From assembly GCF_022690685.1 (NCBI RefSeq), contig NZ_JALCYY010000004.1:95156-159155 (forward strand): DNA of 64,000 bases, in the 5' to 3' direction. The notes under the pieces were generated by a model that had not been told where the DNA came from, made no database searches, and was given only the letters and a program-made list of their open reading frames with translations. A program made the position numbers and the translations under genes. The DNA is from Anaeromyxobacter terrae. Lineage in GTDB: Bacteria > Myxococcota > Myxococcia > Myxococcales > Anaeromyxobacteraceae. This document shows positions 9,813 through 16,512 of the stretch, one piece after another (the first letter of the stretch is position 1; each line of letters begins with the position of its first letter).

Positions 9813-10319
9813 TCACAGGTGGCGAACCCACGCGGTGCCCTCGTCCACGACGAAGATCAGCTTGCGCCCCCGCGAGCCGCCGACGTCCTGGTCGAGCACC
9901 GGGACGCGGGCCTCCTCGAGGAGGCGCAGCGCGAGCTCCACGTTCTCCCCGCCGAGGTTGCGGGAGCCGCGGAACGCGCCGATGACGCTCGCGCCGCCGA
10001 ACACCTTGGCGACGAGCGAGGCGCGCGCCGCGCCCGCGCGGACGACCGCGTCCAGGAGCTCGGGCACGGCGACGTTGCCGAAGCGTGCCGAGCGCTCGCG
10101 GCCCACCGGGTGAGGCAGGAGGAAGTGGTTCATGCCGCCGACGCCGCTCGAGGGATCGTGCAGGCACACGGCCACGCACGAGCCGAGCACGGTGGTGATC
10201 GCGGTCCGGGTCGCGGCGGTCGCGAGCTGGCCGGCGTGCAGGTAGACCTGCGCGCGGCCGGCGAGGTCCGGCGCGGCGGGGTTCGGCCGCTCGGGGAGGA
10301 TGGCGGTGGGAGCCGTCAC
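9813..10319 (-). CDS. cheD: CheD, chemoreceptor glutamine deamidase
   Basis: 168 residues. CheD deamidates glutamines on methyl-accepting receptors and in some species interacts with CheC or CheY. The catalytic Cys lies in LGSCVAVCLHD and the catalytic His in GGMNHFLLP; KVFGGA and the glycine-rich NLGGENVE of the family follow. The GTG start overlaps the stop of the upstream GAF gene by four bases (GTGA), indicating translational coupling. No CheC is seen. Its natural substrate could be the soluble receptor at 15208 or a distant one. Confidence 0.9.
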   Translation of the reverse strand: MTAPTAILPERPNPAAPDLAGRAQVYLHAGQLATAATRTAITTVLGSCVAVCLHDPSSGVGGMNHFLLPHPVGRERSARFGNVAVPELLDAVVRAGAARASLVAKVFGGASVIGAFRGSRNLGGENVELALRLLEEARVPVLDQDVGGSRGRKLIFVVDEGTAWVRHL

Positions 10320-11134
10320 GCGCGCTCGCGGCCTCGAGCGTCCCGCGGCGCGCGCAGCGTGAGCGCGAGGCCGGCGTGCGCGGAGAGGAGATCGAAGACC
10401 GCGTGGTCCTGCTCGTCGAGGACCGGCTTGTGGCCGAGGAGCCGCCAGATGGCGATCGCGCCCACGGTCGCGTCGCCGGCGCGGAGCGGGATGCAGGCGG
10501 AGAGCTCCGGGTCGCACGCCTCGGGGGCGGGATCGCGACCCGCGATCCAGGCGGCGCCGGTCGCCGCGGTCCGGCCGATGATCCCCTCGCCGACCGCGAC
10601 GGTGTGGATGGGCCCGGGGTCCACGCCGAACGCCTTCAGGAGGTCGAGCGAGTCGCCGTTCCGCTCGAACAGCGCGAGCTCCTCCGACCCCACGACGTTG
10701 ATGACGATCTCCTGCACCGCCGCGACGACGTCCGCGCGCGAGCGCCCGCCGTGCAGCCGCTCCAGCGCGACGAAGAGCTGCGCGAGCTCCGTCGTCCGCT
10801 CCTGCGCGGCGACGTAGTCGTCGGAGAGCCTCCGCTGCTCGGCCTCGAGCTCGTCCACCCGCGCGCGAAGCCGGTCGCGCTCCACGCTCGCGTGCGTGAT
10901 CGCCTCGCGCGCCAGCGCGAGCTCGCTCGCGAGCCGCCGGCGCTCGAGCTCGCCCGTCTCGGGGGGCGCGCTCCGCGACGGCACCGGCGTCGCGGCCTCG
11001 GAGGCGAGCCGCTGCTGCTCGGAGCGGAGCGAGGAGATCACCTCGCGCAGGCGCTCGCTCATCTTCTGGAGATCCTGGCCGGCGCCGGCGGGCGGCGCGG
11101 GAGGGGTCCGGTCGCGGGGGGGATGATCGGCCAT
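10316..11134 (-). CDS. Coiled-coil GAF-domain protein
   Basis: 272 residues. Residues about 24-120 are a long charged coiled coil (EQQRLASEAA, RDRLRARVDELEAEQRRL). Residues about 125-262 form a GAF fold (LERLHGGRSRADVVAAVQEI, GVDPGPIHTVAVGEGIIGR, IPLRAGDATVGAIAIWRL). There is no kinase or output domain, so it is likely a cytosolic sensor or adaptor that feeds the CheA complex encoded downstream. It starts 12 bases after the response regulator stop and overlaps cheD by four bases. The ligand is unknown. Confidence 0.78.
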   Translation of the reverse strand: MADHPPRDRTPPAPPAGAGQDLQKMSERLREVISSLRSEQQRLASEAATPVPSRSAPPETGELERRRLASELALAREAITHASVERDRLRARVDELEAEQRRLSDDYVAAQERTTELAQLFVALERLHGGRSRADVVAAVQEIVINVVGSEELALFERNGDSLDLLKAFGVDPGPIHTVAVGEGIIGRTAATGAAWIAGRDPAPEACDPELSACIPLRAGDATVGAIAIWRLLGHKPVLDEQDHAVFDLLSAHAGLALTLRAPRDARGRERA

Positions 11135-11146
11135 GGGAGGCGCTCG

Positions 11147-11518
11147 CTACTGCCCGAGGCAGCTGCGCACCTTGGCGAGCAGCTCGAGGCCGTTGATGGG
11201 CTTCGTGACGTAGTCGTTGCAGCCGCTCGCGTAGCCCGACTCGACGCTCGCGAGCTCGCCGCGCGTCGTGACCATGATGACGGGGATCTCGCGGGTGTCC
11301 TCCTGCTGGCGCAGCTTCCGGCAGGCCTCGAACCCGTCCATGCGCGGCATCACCACGTCCATCAGGATGAGATCCGGGCGCTCGGAGATCGCCTTCTCGA
11401 CGCCCTCGGCGCCGTCCTTCGCGGTCACGACCTCGTAGGCATGCTTAGACAGGATCATCCGCTCCATGAGGAGCACCGTGGACGAGTCGTCGACGAGCAG
11501 GATCTTCTTCCGGTCCAT
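11147..11518 (-). CDS. Single-domain response regulator (CheY-like)
   Basis: 123-residue stand-alone receiver. The acidic pair is at Asp10-Asp11, the phospho-acceptor is Asp54 (LILMDVVMP), the conserved Thr lies in VTTRG and the Lys in YVTKPI. There is no output domain. It is the first gene of the four-gene minus-strand chemosensory set and is likely phosphorylated by the CheA at 8122. The REC type (DSSTVLLMERMIL, KPINGLELLAKV) resembles PilG/PilH or AglZ-associated receivers as much as flagellar CheY, and no flagellar genes are seen here. Confidence 0.9.
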   Translation of the reverse strand: MDRKKILLVDDSSTVLLMERMILSKHAYEVVTAKDGAEGVEKAISERPDLILMDVVMPRMDGFEACRKLRQQEDTREIPVIMVTTRGELASVESGYASGCNDYVTKPINGLELLAKVRSCLGQ

Positions 11519-11935
11519 CACGGGAGGCCTCCGCGCGCGAGCTGCGAGGTCCCGAGCAGGTGCAAGCGCGGCACCACCGCGCGGGGTGGGTGCCGTGCGC
11601 ACGCGGGGCCCCAGCGGCGCCTGGAGCGACGCGCCGTGTGGGTTCGACCTTTTCCCGAGAATCGGCGCCCGCGTGCGTGCGCGCCCGCCCGGGCGAGCGC
11701 GCGATGGCGACGTACCGTGAACGAGGCACCCGGTCGCCTCCGCGCGCGACACCGGGCGGACCCGTGCTCGCGGGTGTCCGGGGCCCCGGGTTCGGTGAGC
11801 CCGGGCCGTGCGCCGCGGCGCGGCGGGGGCGGGCGCGCGGGAGCCGGACGGCCGGAGCGCGGACGCGCGCGGCCTGCGCAACCGGCCGGGATCACGCGGG
11901 GATGCACCGGCGCGGACCGTGCTCACGCGCGCGTC
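11519..11935. other. 417-base divergent intergenic region, no gene seen
   Basis: Separates the minus-strand chemosensory set from the plus-strand exported-protein pair. It has no plausible small ORF and no clear -10/-35 pair on either strand. A GC-rich inverted repeat lies at 11782-11807 (GGCCCCGGG and CCCGGGCC around a nine-base loop). Both flanking transcripts should start here, but I cannot place the promoters. Confidence 0.5.
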
Positions 11936-12574
11936 ATGACCACGCTCCCCCTCGCCGTCGCCGCCGCGCTCGCCGCGGCCCCACGTGCCGCCTCCACCCT
12001 CGATCCCGCGCCCGCGCGCGAAGTCGCCTCCACGGACGCCGCCGCCGAAACCAGGGCACTTCGGGCCCTCGCGCTCCTCTCGGCGGGAGAGCCGAGCATC
12101 GCGGAGGTGCAGGCCGCCGCCGCGCTCGCCGCGGACTCGGAAGCCCCCGGCGCCGCGGGCTTCGCCCGGCGCGCCCGCCTCGCCGCGCTGCTCCCGCGCC
12201 TCACCGCCGAGTACCAGCGCGACGAGCGCAGCCATCGCGTCGTCGGCCTGCAGGGCTCGGGCGAGGTGGACTACCTGCGGCTCGCACCGGGCCACGCCGT
12301 CACGTTCCGCGCCACCTGGGACCTCGGCGGCCTCGTCGCCGCGACGGGTGAGGTCGCCGCCGCCGCGGAGGCGACCGCGCGCGCCCGCGCTCGCGCGGAG
12401 GCGGTGAAGCGCGCCACCGCCGTCTACTACGAGCGGCGCCGCCTCCGGCTCGCGCTGCTCCTCGAGCCGCCCGGCACCGCGCTCGCGCGCGCGCAGGCGG
12501 AGCTCGAGATCGACCGCCTCGGCGCCGAGCTCGACGCGCTCGTCTCCGGCCGCGGGCCGCGGGGGCAGCCGTGA
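11936..12574 (+). CDS. Exported helical protein, TolC-like fragment
   Basis: 212 residues. The N-terminus is a Sec-type signal (PLAVAAALAAAPRAAS). Residues about 75-105 (LTAEYQRDER, YLRLAPGHAVTFRATWDLGG) look like the short beta part of outer-membrane efflux proteins. Residues about 115-205 are a long Ala-rich helix pair (VAAAAEATARARARAEAVKRA, ARAQAELEIDRLGAELDALV). The length is only half of a TolC protomer, so it is either a reduced homologue or an unrelated periplasmic coiled coil. Its stop overlaps the next start (GTGA), so the two exported proteins are probably co-translated. Confidence 0.6.
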   Translation: MTTLPLAVAAALAAAPRAASTLDPAPAREVASTDAAAETRALRALALLSAGEPSIAEVQAAAALAADSEAPGAAGFARRARLAALLPRLTAEYQRDERSHRVVGLQGSGEVDYLRLAPGHAVTFRATWDLGGLVAATGEVAAAAEATARARARAEAVKRATAVYYERRRLRLALLLEPPGTALARAQAELEIDRLGAELDALVSGRGPRGQP

Positions 12575-13506
12575 GGCGCGCCGCGCTCCTCCTGCTCGCC
12601 GTCGCGTGCGGCCTGCCCGATCCGTCCCCGTTCGTCCGCGTGGAGGGCGGCGCGCCGGAGGGCGCGGGCGTCGCCCCGGAGGCGGTCGCGGCGGAGTTCC
12701 GCTTCACGGGGCCGATCGCGCCCGAGGGGATCCTGGACGGTGGACGGCTGGTGCTCGTCCCCGCGGCCGACCTGCGCGAGGCGCTCGACGCCGTCGAATC
12801 CGACGGGGGCGCCGCGGGGCTCGCCGCGCGCGTGCCGGCGGCGGTCTCTCTCGCCGACGGCGGCCGGCGCGCGGTGCTCACGCCCGTCGGGCCGCTGCGC
12901 GCCCTCGCGCCCTACGCGCTCGTGCTCTCGTCGCGCGTGCACGCCGCCGACGGACGCACGGTGCTCGACGCCGAGGGCCGCAGGCGGCCGTCCGTCGTCG
13001 GCTTCGAGACGGCGCGCGCGGCCGGGCCGCCGCCGCGGCCGGTCCTCACCGAGGTGCGGGCGGACGCCGCGACGCCCGAGGCGGGCGGGGAGTACGTGGA
13101 GATCGCGAACCGCGGGGCGGGCCCGCTCGACCTCTCCGGCTGGCGCCTCGCGAAGCGCTCGGCGACCGGGGCGCTGTCGTCGTGCACCGTGAGCGCGCGG
13201 CCCGAGGATGCGGTCGCGGCGGGCGCCGTGGCGCTCGTCGTGGGCGGCGCGTATGACGGGCGGTACGCGGTGCCGGCCGCGGCGCGAGTGCTCGCCTGCG
13301 GGGCGACCGCGCTCCTCGGCGGCATCGCCAACGATCGCCCGCCGGACCTCCTCCTCCTCGATCCCGCCGGCGCGGTCGTCTCCACCTTCGGCGCGGGCGG
13401 CGGGGCGCCGATCTGCCCCGCAGCGGCGGAGCGGATCGACGTGGACGGCCCGGACGTCGCGGAGAACCTGGCCTGCGCCGGGGGCGAGGGGACGCCGGGC
13501 GAGTGA
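12571..13506 (+). CDS. Lipoprotein with lamin-tail-like domain
   Basis: 311 residues. The start (GTG) overlaps the previous stop. The N-terminus has a lipoprotein signal with lipobox LAVAC (Cys near 13). Residues about 30-150 are a beta-rich bacterial Ig-like region (EFRFTGPIAPEGILDGGRLVLVP). Residues about 165-300 match a lamin-tail domain (EYVEIANRGAGPLDLSGWRL; later PPDLLLLDPAGAVVSTFG), a beta-sandwich common on myxobacterial surface proteins and usually thought to mediate binding. No enzymatic motif is visible. It is likely an envelope-anchored binding protein working with the TolC-like partner. Confidence 0.7.
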   Translation: MRRAALLLLAVACGLPDPSPFVRVEGGAPEGAGVAPEAVAAEFRFTGPIAPEGILDGGRLVLVPAADLREALDAVESDGGAAGLAARVPAAVSLADGGRRAVLTPVGPLRALAPYALVLSSRVHAADGRTVLDAEGRRRPSVVGFETARAAGPPPRPVLTEVRADAATPEAGGEYVEIANRGAGPLDLSGWRLAKRSATGALSSCTVSARPEDAVAAGAVALVVGGAYDGRYAVPAAARVLACGATALLGGIANDRPPDLLLLDPAGAVVSTFGAGGGAPICPAAAERIDVDGPDVAENLACAGGEGTPGE

Positions 13507-13526
13507 TCCGCCCCGCGTCGAGGGCG

Positions 13527-14219
13527 TCAGCAGGCGTTGTCGACGATCCACTTCCCGAGGAGCTCGTCCTTCAGGAGGTAGCCGTCTGCGCCGCACTCGG
13601 CGACGAGCTTCTCGACCCGCTCCTTCTCCACGCCCGAGCAGAAGACGACCTTGATCGAGCGGAACATCTCGTTCTTCTTCACGAAGCGGCAGAACTGCGC
13701 GCCGTCCACCTTCGGCATGTTGATGTCGAGGAGGATGAGGTCGGGGCGGGTCTGACGCTTCAGGATGATCGAGGTCGCCTTCTCGGCGTCGGGCGCGTAC
13801 TGGATCTCGAATCCCTTCGCCTCGAGCTCCTCCTTCAGCAGCCGCGCGACGATCTCGGAGTCGTCCACGATGAGCACGCGCCGGCGCGCCTCGAGCGCGG
13901 CGGTGAAGCGGCGCGGCAGGTCCTCGGGCGGGGAGGAGGGGACGGCGCCGTCGAGCTTCAGCTCCGCGGCCTTCTGCGCGAGCTCCTCCGGCGTCCCGTC
14001 GCCGACGAGCAGGGCGCGCCCGCGGAAGCCGCGGTCGCGGAGGAGCGGCGGCGCCTGCTTCGCGCGCGCCCCGTCGACGAGCAGCGCCGCGGCGCCGCTC
14101 GCCTCGGCGACGAGCGCGTGCGGCTCGCGCTCGAGCACGACCTGGTGGCCGGCGGCCTCGAGGGCCATGCCGGTCAGATGTAGGACGATCTCGCTCTCGC
14201 AGCAGATGAGGACCTTCAC
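13527..14219 (-). CDS. frzZ: Double-receiver response regulator, FrzZ-like
   Basis: 230 residues: two receiver domains in tandem with no output domain. REC1 (1 to about 110) has lost the usual acidic pair (it reads LICCESE) but keeps an aspartate near 49 (LLVDGAR). REC2 (113-230) is complete, with Asp119-Asp120, acceptor Asp165 (LILLDINMP) and Lys in LLKDEL. In M. xanthus, FrzZ is also a double receiver encoded divergently from frzA. The same arrangement here supports the name. The GTG start is chosen because it follows GAGAGGGG; a TTG eight codons upstream lies inside the likely promoter at 14242-14247. Confidence 0.75.
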   Translation of the reverse strand: MKVLICCESEIVLHLTGMALEAAGHQVVLEREPHALVAEASGAAALLVDGARAKQAPPLLRDRGFRGRALLVGDGTPEELAQKAAELKLDGAVPSSPPEDLPRRFTAALEARRRVLIVDDSEIVARLLKEELEAKGFEIQYAPDAEKATSIILKRQTRPDLILLDINMPKVDGAQFCRFVKKNEMFRSIKVVFCSGVEKERVEKLVAECGADGYLLKDELLGKWIVDNAC

Positions 14220-14241
14220 GTCGCCCCTCTCGCGGTGAACC

Positions 14242-14247
14242 AAAATA
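14242..14247 (-). promoter_or_regulatory. -10 box of frzZ-like gene
   Basis: On the minus strand this reads TATTTT, 22 bases upstream of the GTG at 14219, with a GAGAGGGG ribosome site between. The -35 position has only a weak match. It sits back to back with the frzA promoter, giving a compact divergent control region of about 75 bases. Confidence 0.4.
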
Positions 14248-14256
14248 GCACCGATC

Positions 14257-14286
14257 TTGCCCGGCCGTCCCGGGCTCGCGGATAAT
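14257..14286 (+). promoter_or_regulatory. Promoter of the Frz-like operon
   Basis: TTGCCC at 14257-14262, an 18-base spacer, and GATAAT at 14281-14286. The start codon at 14296 is only nine bases after the -10 box, so the transcript would begin within two or three bases of the ATG. There is no ribosome site ahead of the ATG, consistent with a leaderless mRNA. Confidence 0.6.
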
Positions 14287-14295
14287 CCGCGCCCG

Positions 14296-14802
14296 ATGGC
14301 CGAGCCGAAGGAAGCGCAGCAGCCCGAGGCCGGCGCCCAGCCGGCGCCGGAGGCGTGGTTCTTCTGCCTGAGGCTCCTCGGCGGCCGCTACGCCTTCGAG
14401 GCGCCGCTCGTCACCGAGGTGGTCCGCCTCGGCCCGCTCACGCGGCTGCCGGCCGCGCCGGCCTTCCTGCCCGGCGTGTTCACCCACCGCGGCGAGGTCC
14501 TGCCCGTGCTCGACGTCGCCCAGCTCGTCGGCCAGGGCTCGGTCACGCTCCGCCCGAGCACGCGCGCCGCGATCGTCCACTGCGGCCCGTGGAAGGTGGC
14601 GGTGGTGAGCGACTCGGTCGAGGGGCTCGTCGCGATCCCCCGCCGCCAGCTCGAGCCGCCGCCGGCGGAGTCGAGCGGCGTCGCCGAGTTCCTCTCCGCG
14701 GTCGGCCGCGACCGCGCGGGCGCGGTCGCGATCCTCGACCTGCCGCGCCTCGTCGAGACGGCCCGGGCGCGCGCCGTGCCCGCGGGGAGCGGCTCGGCGT
14801 GA
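14296..14802 (+). CDS. frzA: CheW adaptor, FrzA-like
   Basis: 168-residue CheW that should couple the receptor at 15208 to the kinase at 16513. The two SH3-like subdomains are readable: FFCLRLLGGRYAFEAPLVTEVV at about 22-45 and LPGVFTHRGEVLPVLDVAQLVG at about 68-90, with the usual GVFTHRGEVLPV hallmark. A 20-residue Ala/Pro/Glu-rich N-terminal tail precedes the domain. It is the first gene of the Frz-like operon and overlaps the next start by four bases. The ATG is favoured over an upstream in-frame codon at 14257 because that codon is part of the -35 box. Confidence 0.85.
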   Translation: MAEPKEAQQPEAGAQPAPEAWFFCLRLLGGRYAFEAPLVTEVVRLGPLTRLPAAPAFLPGVFTHRGEVLPVLDVAQLVGQGSVTLRPSTRAAIVHCGPWKVAVVSDSVEGLVAIPRRQLEPPPAESSGVAEFLSAVGRDRAGAVAILDLPRLVETARARAVPAGSGSA

Positions 14803-15188
14803 CCGGCCCGGCGAGCGAGCTCATCCTGTTCCAGGTCGGCCCGCGGACCTTCGCGGCGGTCGTGCACGACGCCATCCGCATCGGCAGCGTCCGCGACGTC
14901 CCGCCGGAGGAGCTCGTCCTCGAGACGGCGCTCGGCACGCCGAGCGCCTGCGCGCGCGGCATCGTCGTCGCGAGCCACGACGAGGCCGTCGAGCTGACGC
15001 TCGTGGTCGATCAGGTGCTCGGCACCCGGAGCGTGCCGGAGGAGCAGGTGCAGCCGCTCCCCGCGTTCGCCGCCGCCTGCCTCACCTCCGGCGCCGTCAC
15101 GGGCTTCGTGCTCCTCGACGGCGATCCCCTCCTCCTCGTCGATCTCCCCACCCTCGTCCGCGAGCGCGCGACCGCCGTGCCCGCGTGA
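14799..15188 (+). CDS. frzB: Short CheW-like protein, FrzB-like
   Basis: 129 residues with a GTG start overlapping the preceding stop. A shortened, divergent CheW fold: ELILFQVGPRTFAAVVHDAI at the start, VTGFVLLDGDPLLLVDLPTLV at the end. It lacks the strong RGxxxPV signature seen in FrzA. In M. xanthus, FrzB is a short CheW homologue that does not bind the kinase like FrzA does, and it occupies the same second position. The family placement is by fold, length and synteny. Confidence 0.75.
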   Translation: MTGPASELILFQVGPRTFAAVVHDAIRIGSVRDVPPEELVLETALGTPSACARGIVVASHDEAVELTLVVDQVLGTRSVPEEQVQPLPAFAAACLTSGAVTGFVLLDGDPLLLVDLPTLVRERATAVPA

Positions 15189-15207
15189 CGCCTCCCCCGG
15201 AGCAGCC

Positions 15208-16476
15208 ATGAGCACCCGCGACCCGTTCGACCTCCCGCAGAAGCCGAAGGCCCGCGCGGCCGCGCCACGCGCGGCGGCGAGGAAGCGGAACACCGCCGTC
15301 GGCGCCGACGCCGCCCGCATCGCCGTCGTCCTCCGCGGCTTCGCGGAGGGGAACTACGACGGCCGGGTCGACCCCGACGCGATCGACGATCCCGGCCTGC
15401 GCGCCATCGCCGAGGCGGTGAACGGCGCGGCGAGCGCGGTGGTCGAGGACCTGCGCCAGGCGCACCAGCGCGTGCAGATCGTGACGGCCGGCATCGACGA
15501 GGCCATCGAGGCGATGATCCGCCTCGTCATCCAGGGCGACCTGTCCGGCTCGCTGCGCGCGGGCTCGACCGACACGGCGCTCACGCCGCTCATCGCCGGC
15601 ATCGGCCAGGTGATGGAGACGCTCAAGAAGTTCGTCACCGAGACGCGCGAGGCGGCGCTGCAGCTCTCGACGAGCTCCGCCGAGGTGCTCGCGGCGGCGA
15701 CGCAGAACGAGTCCTCGACGAGCGCGCAGGCGTCGGCCATCCACGAGACGACCGCGACGATGGAGGAGCTGAAGGGCGCCTCGCACCAGATCGCGGAGAA
15801 CGCGCAGATGGTGGCGGCGATCGCCGAGCAGACCCTCTCCGGCGCGAAGCAGGGCGAGGGCGCGATCAAGGCGTTCATGGGCTCGATGGAGAAGGTCCGC
15901 CACAACGCCGTCGAGGTGGACGACGCGATCGCGAAGCTCTCGAAACGGGTCGAGCGCATCGGCACGGTGGTCGAGGTCATCGACGAGATCGCGGACCGCT
16001 CGGACCTCCTCGCCCTGAACGCCGCGCTCGAGGGGGCCAAGGCGGGCGAGGCGGGGCGCGGGTTCTCTATCGTCGCCGCCGAGATGCGCCGCCTCGCCGA
16101 GAACGTCCTCGAGTCGACGAAGGAGATCAAGAACCTCATCACGGAGATTCGCGAGGCGACGCACGCCGCCAAGGAGGCGTCGGACGGGAACAAGCGCGAG
16201 GCCTCCGAGGGCGAGAAGCTCGGCGGCAACGCCATGGCGAGCGTCTCGGGCATCCTCTCCGGCATCCAGGAGACGAGCGACGCCGCCCGCGTGATCCACC
16301 TCGCGACCCAGCAGCAGCGCACCGCGACCGAGCAGGTCGTGCAGTCGATGTCGGAGATCGAGGAGGTCACCCGGCAGGCGCAGGCCGGCTCGAAGCAGGC
16401 GACGGGCGCGGCCTCCGAGCTCACGAAGCTCGCCGAGCGGCTCGCGGAGCTCGTGAAGCGCTTCAAGATCGAGTAG
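15208..16476 (+). CDS. frzCD: Soluble methyl-accepting chemoreceptor, FrzCD-like
   Basis: 422 residues and no transmembrane segment or periplasmic sensor, so it is a cytoplasmic receptor; M. xanthus FrzCD is almost the same length and also soluble. Residues 1-30 are a basic, Ala-rich tail. Residues about 35-150 look like a HAMP-type pair (GFAEGNYDGRVDPDAIDDPG, VIQGDLSGSLRAGSTDTALT). The rest is the long antiparallel coiled coil, with its hairpin tip near residue 267 (LLALNAALEGAKAGEAGRGF). Glu/Gln-rich methylation-type stretches flank the tip. It should be methylated by the CheR at 19754 and demethylated by the CheB at 18735. Confidence 0.87.
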   Translation: MSTRDPFDLPQKPKARAAAPRAAARKRNTAVGADAARIAVVLRGFAEGNYDGRVDPDAIDDPGLRAIAEAVNGAASAVVEDLRQAHQRVQIVTAGIDEAIEAMIRLVIQGDLSGSLRAGSTDTALTPLIAGIGQVMETLKKFVTETREAALQLSTSSAEVLAAATQNESSTSAQASAIHETTATMEELKGASHQIAENAQMVAAIAEQTLSGAKQGEGAIKAFMGSMEKVRHNAVEVDDAIAKLSKRVERIGTVVEVIDEIADRSDLLALNAALEGAKAGEAGRGFSIVAAEMRRLAENVLESTKEIKNLITEIREATHAAKEASDGNKREASEGEKLGGNAMASVSGILSGIQETSDAARVIHLATQQQRTATEQVVQSMSEIEEVTRQAQAGSKQATGAASELTKLAERLAELVKRFKIE

Positions 16477-16512
16477 CCCGGGCTCCCTGGGAAAGGTACC
16501 CGCGAGCCGCGC

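Noticed and set aside
14220..14243. TTG at 14243 as start of the FrzZ-like protein
   Set aside because: That codon overlaps the likely -10 box, and the GTG at 14219 has a strong ribosome site and starts directly at the receiver fold.
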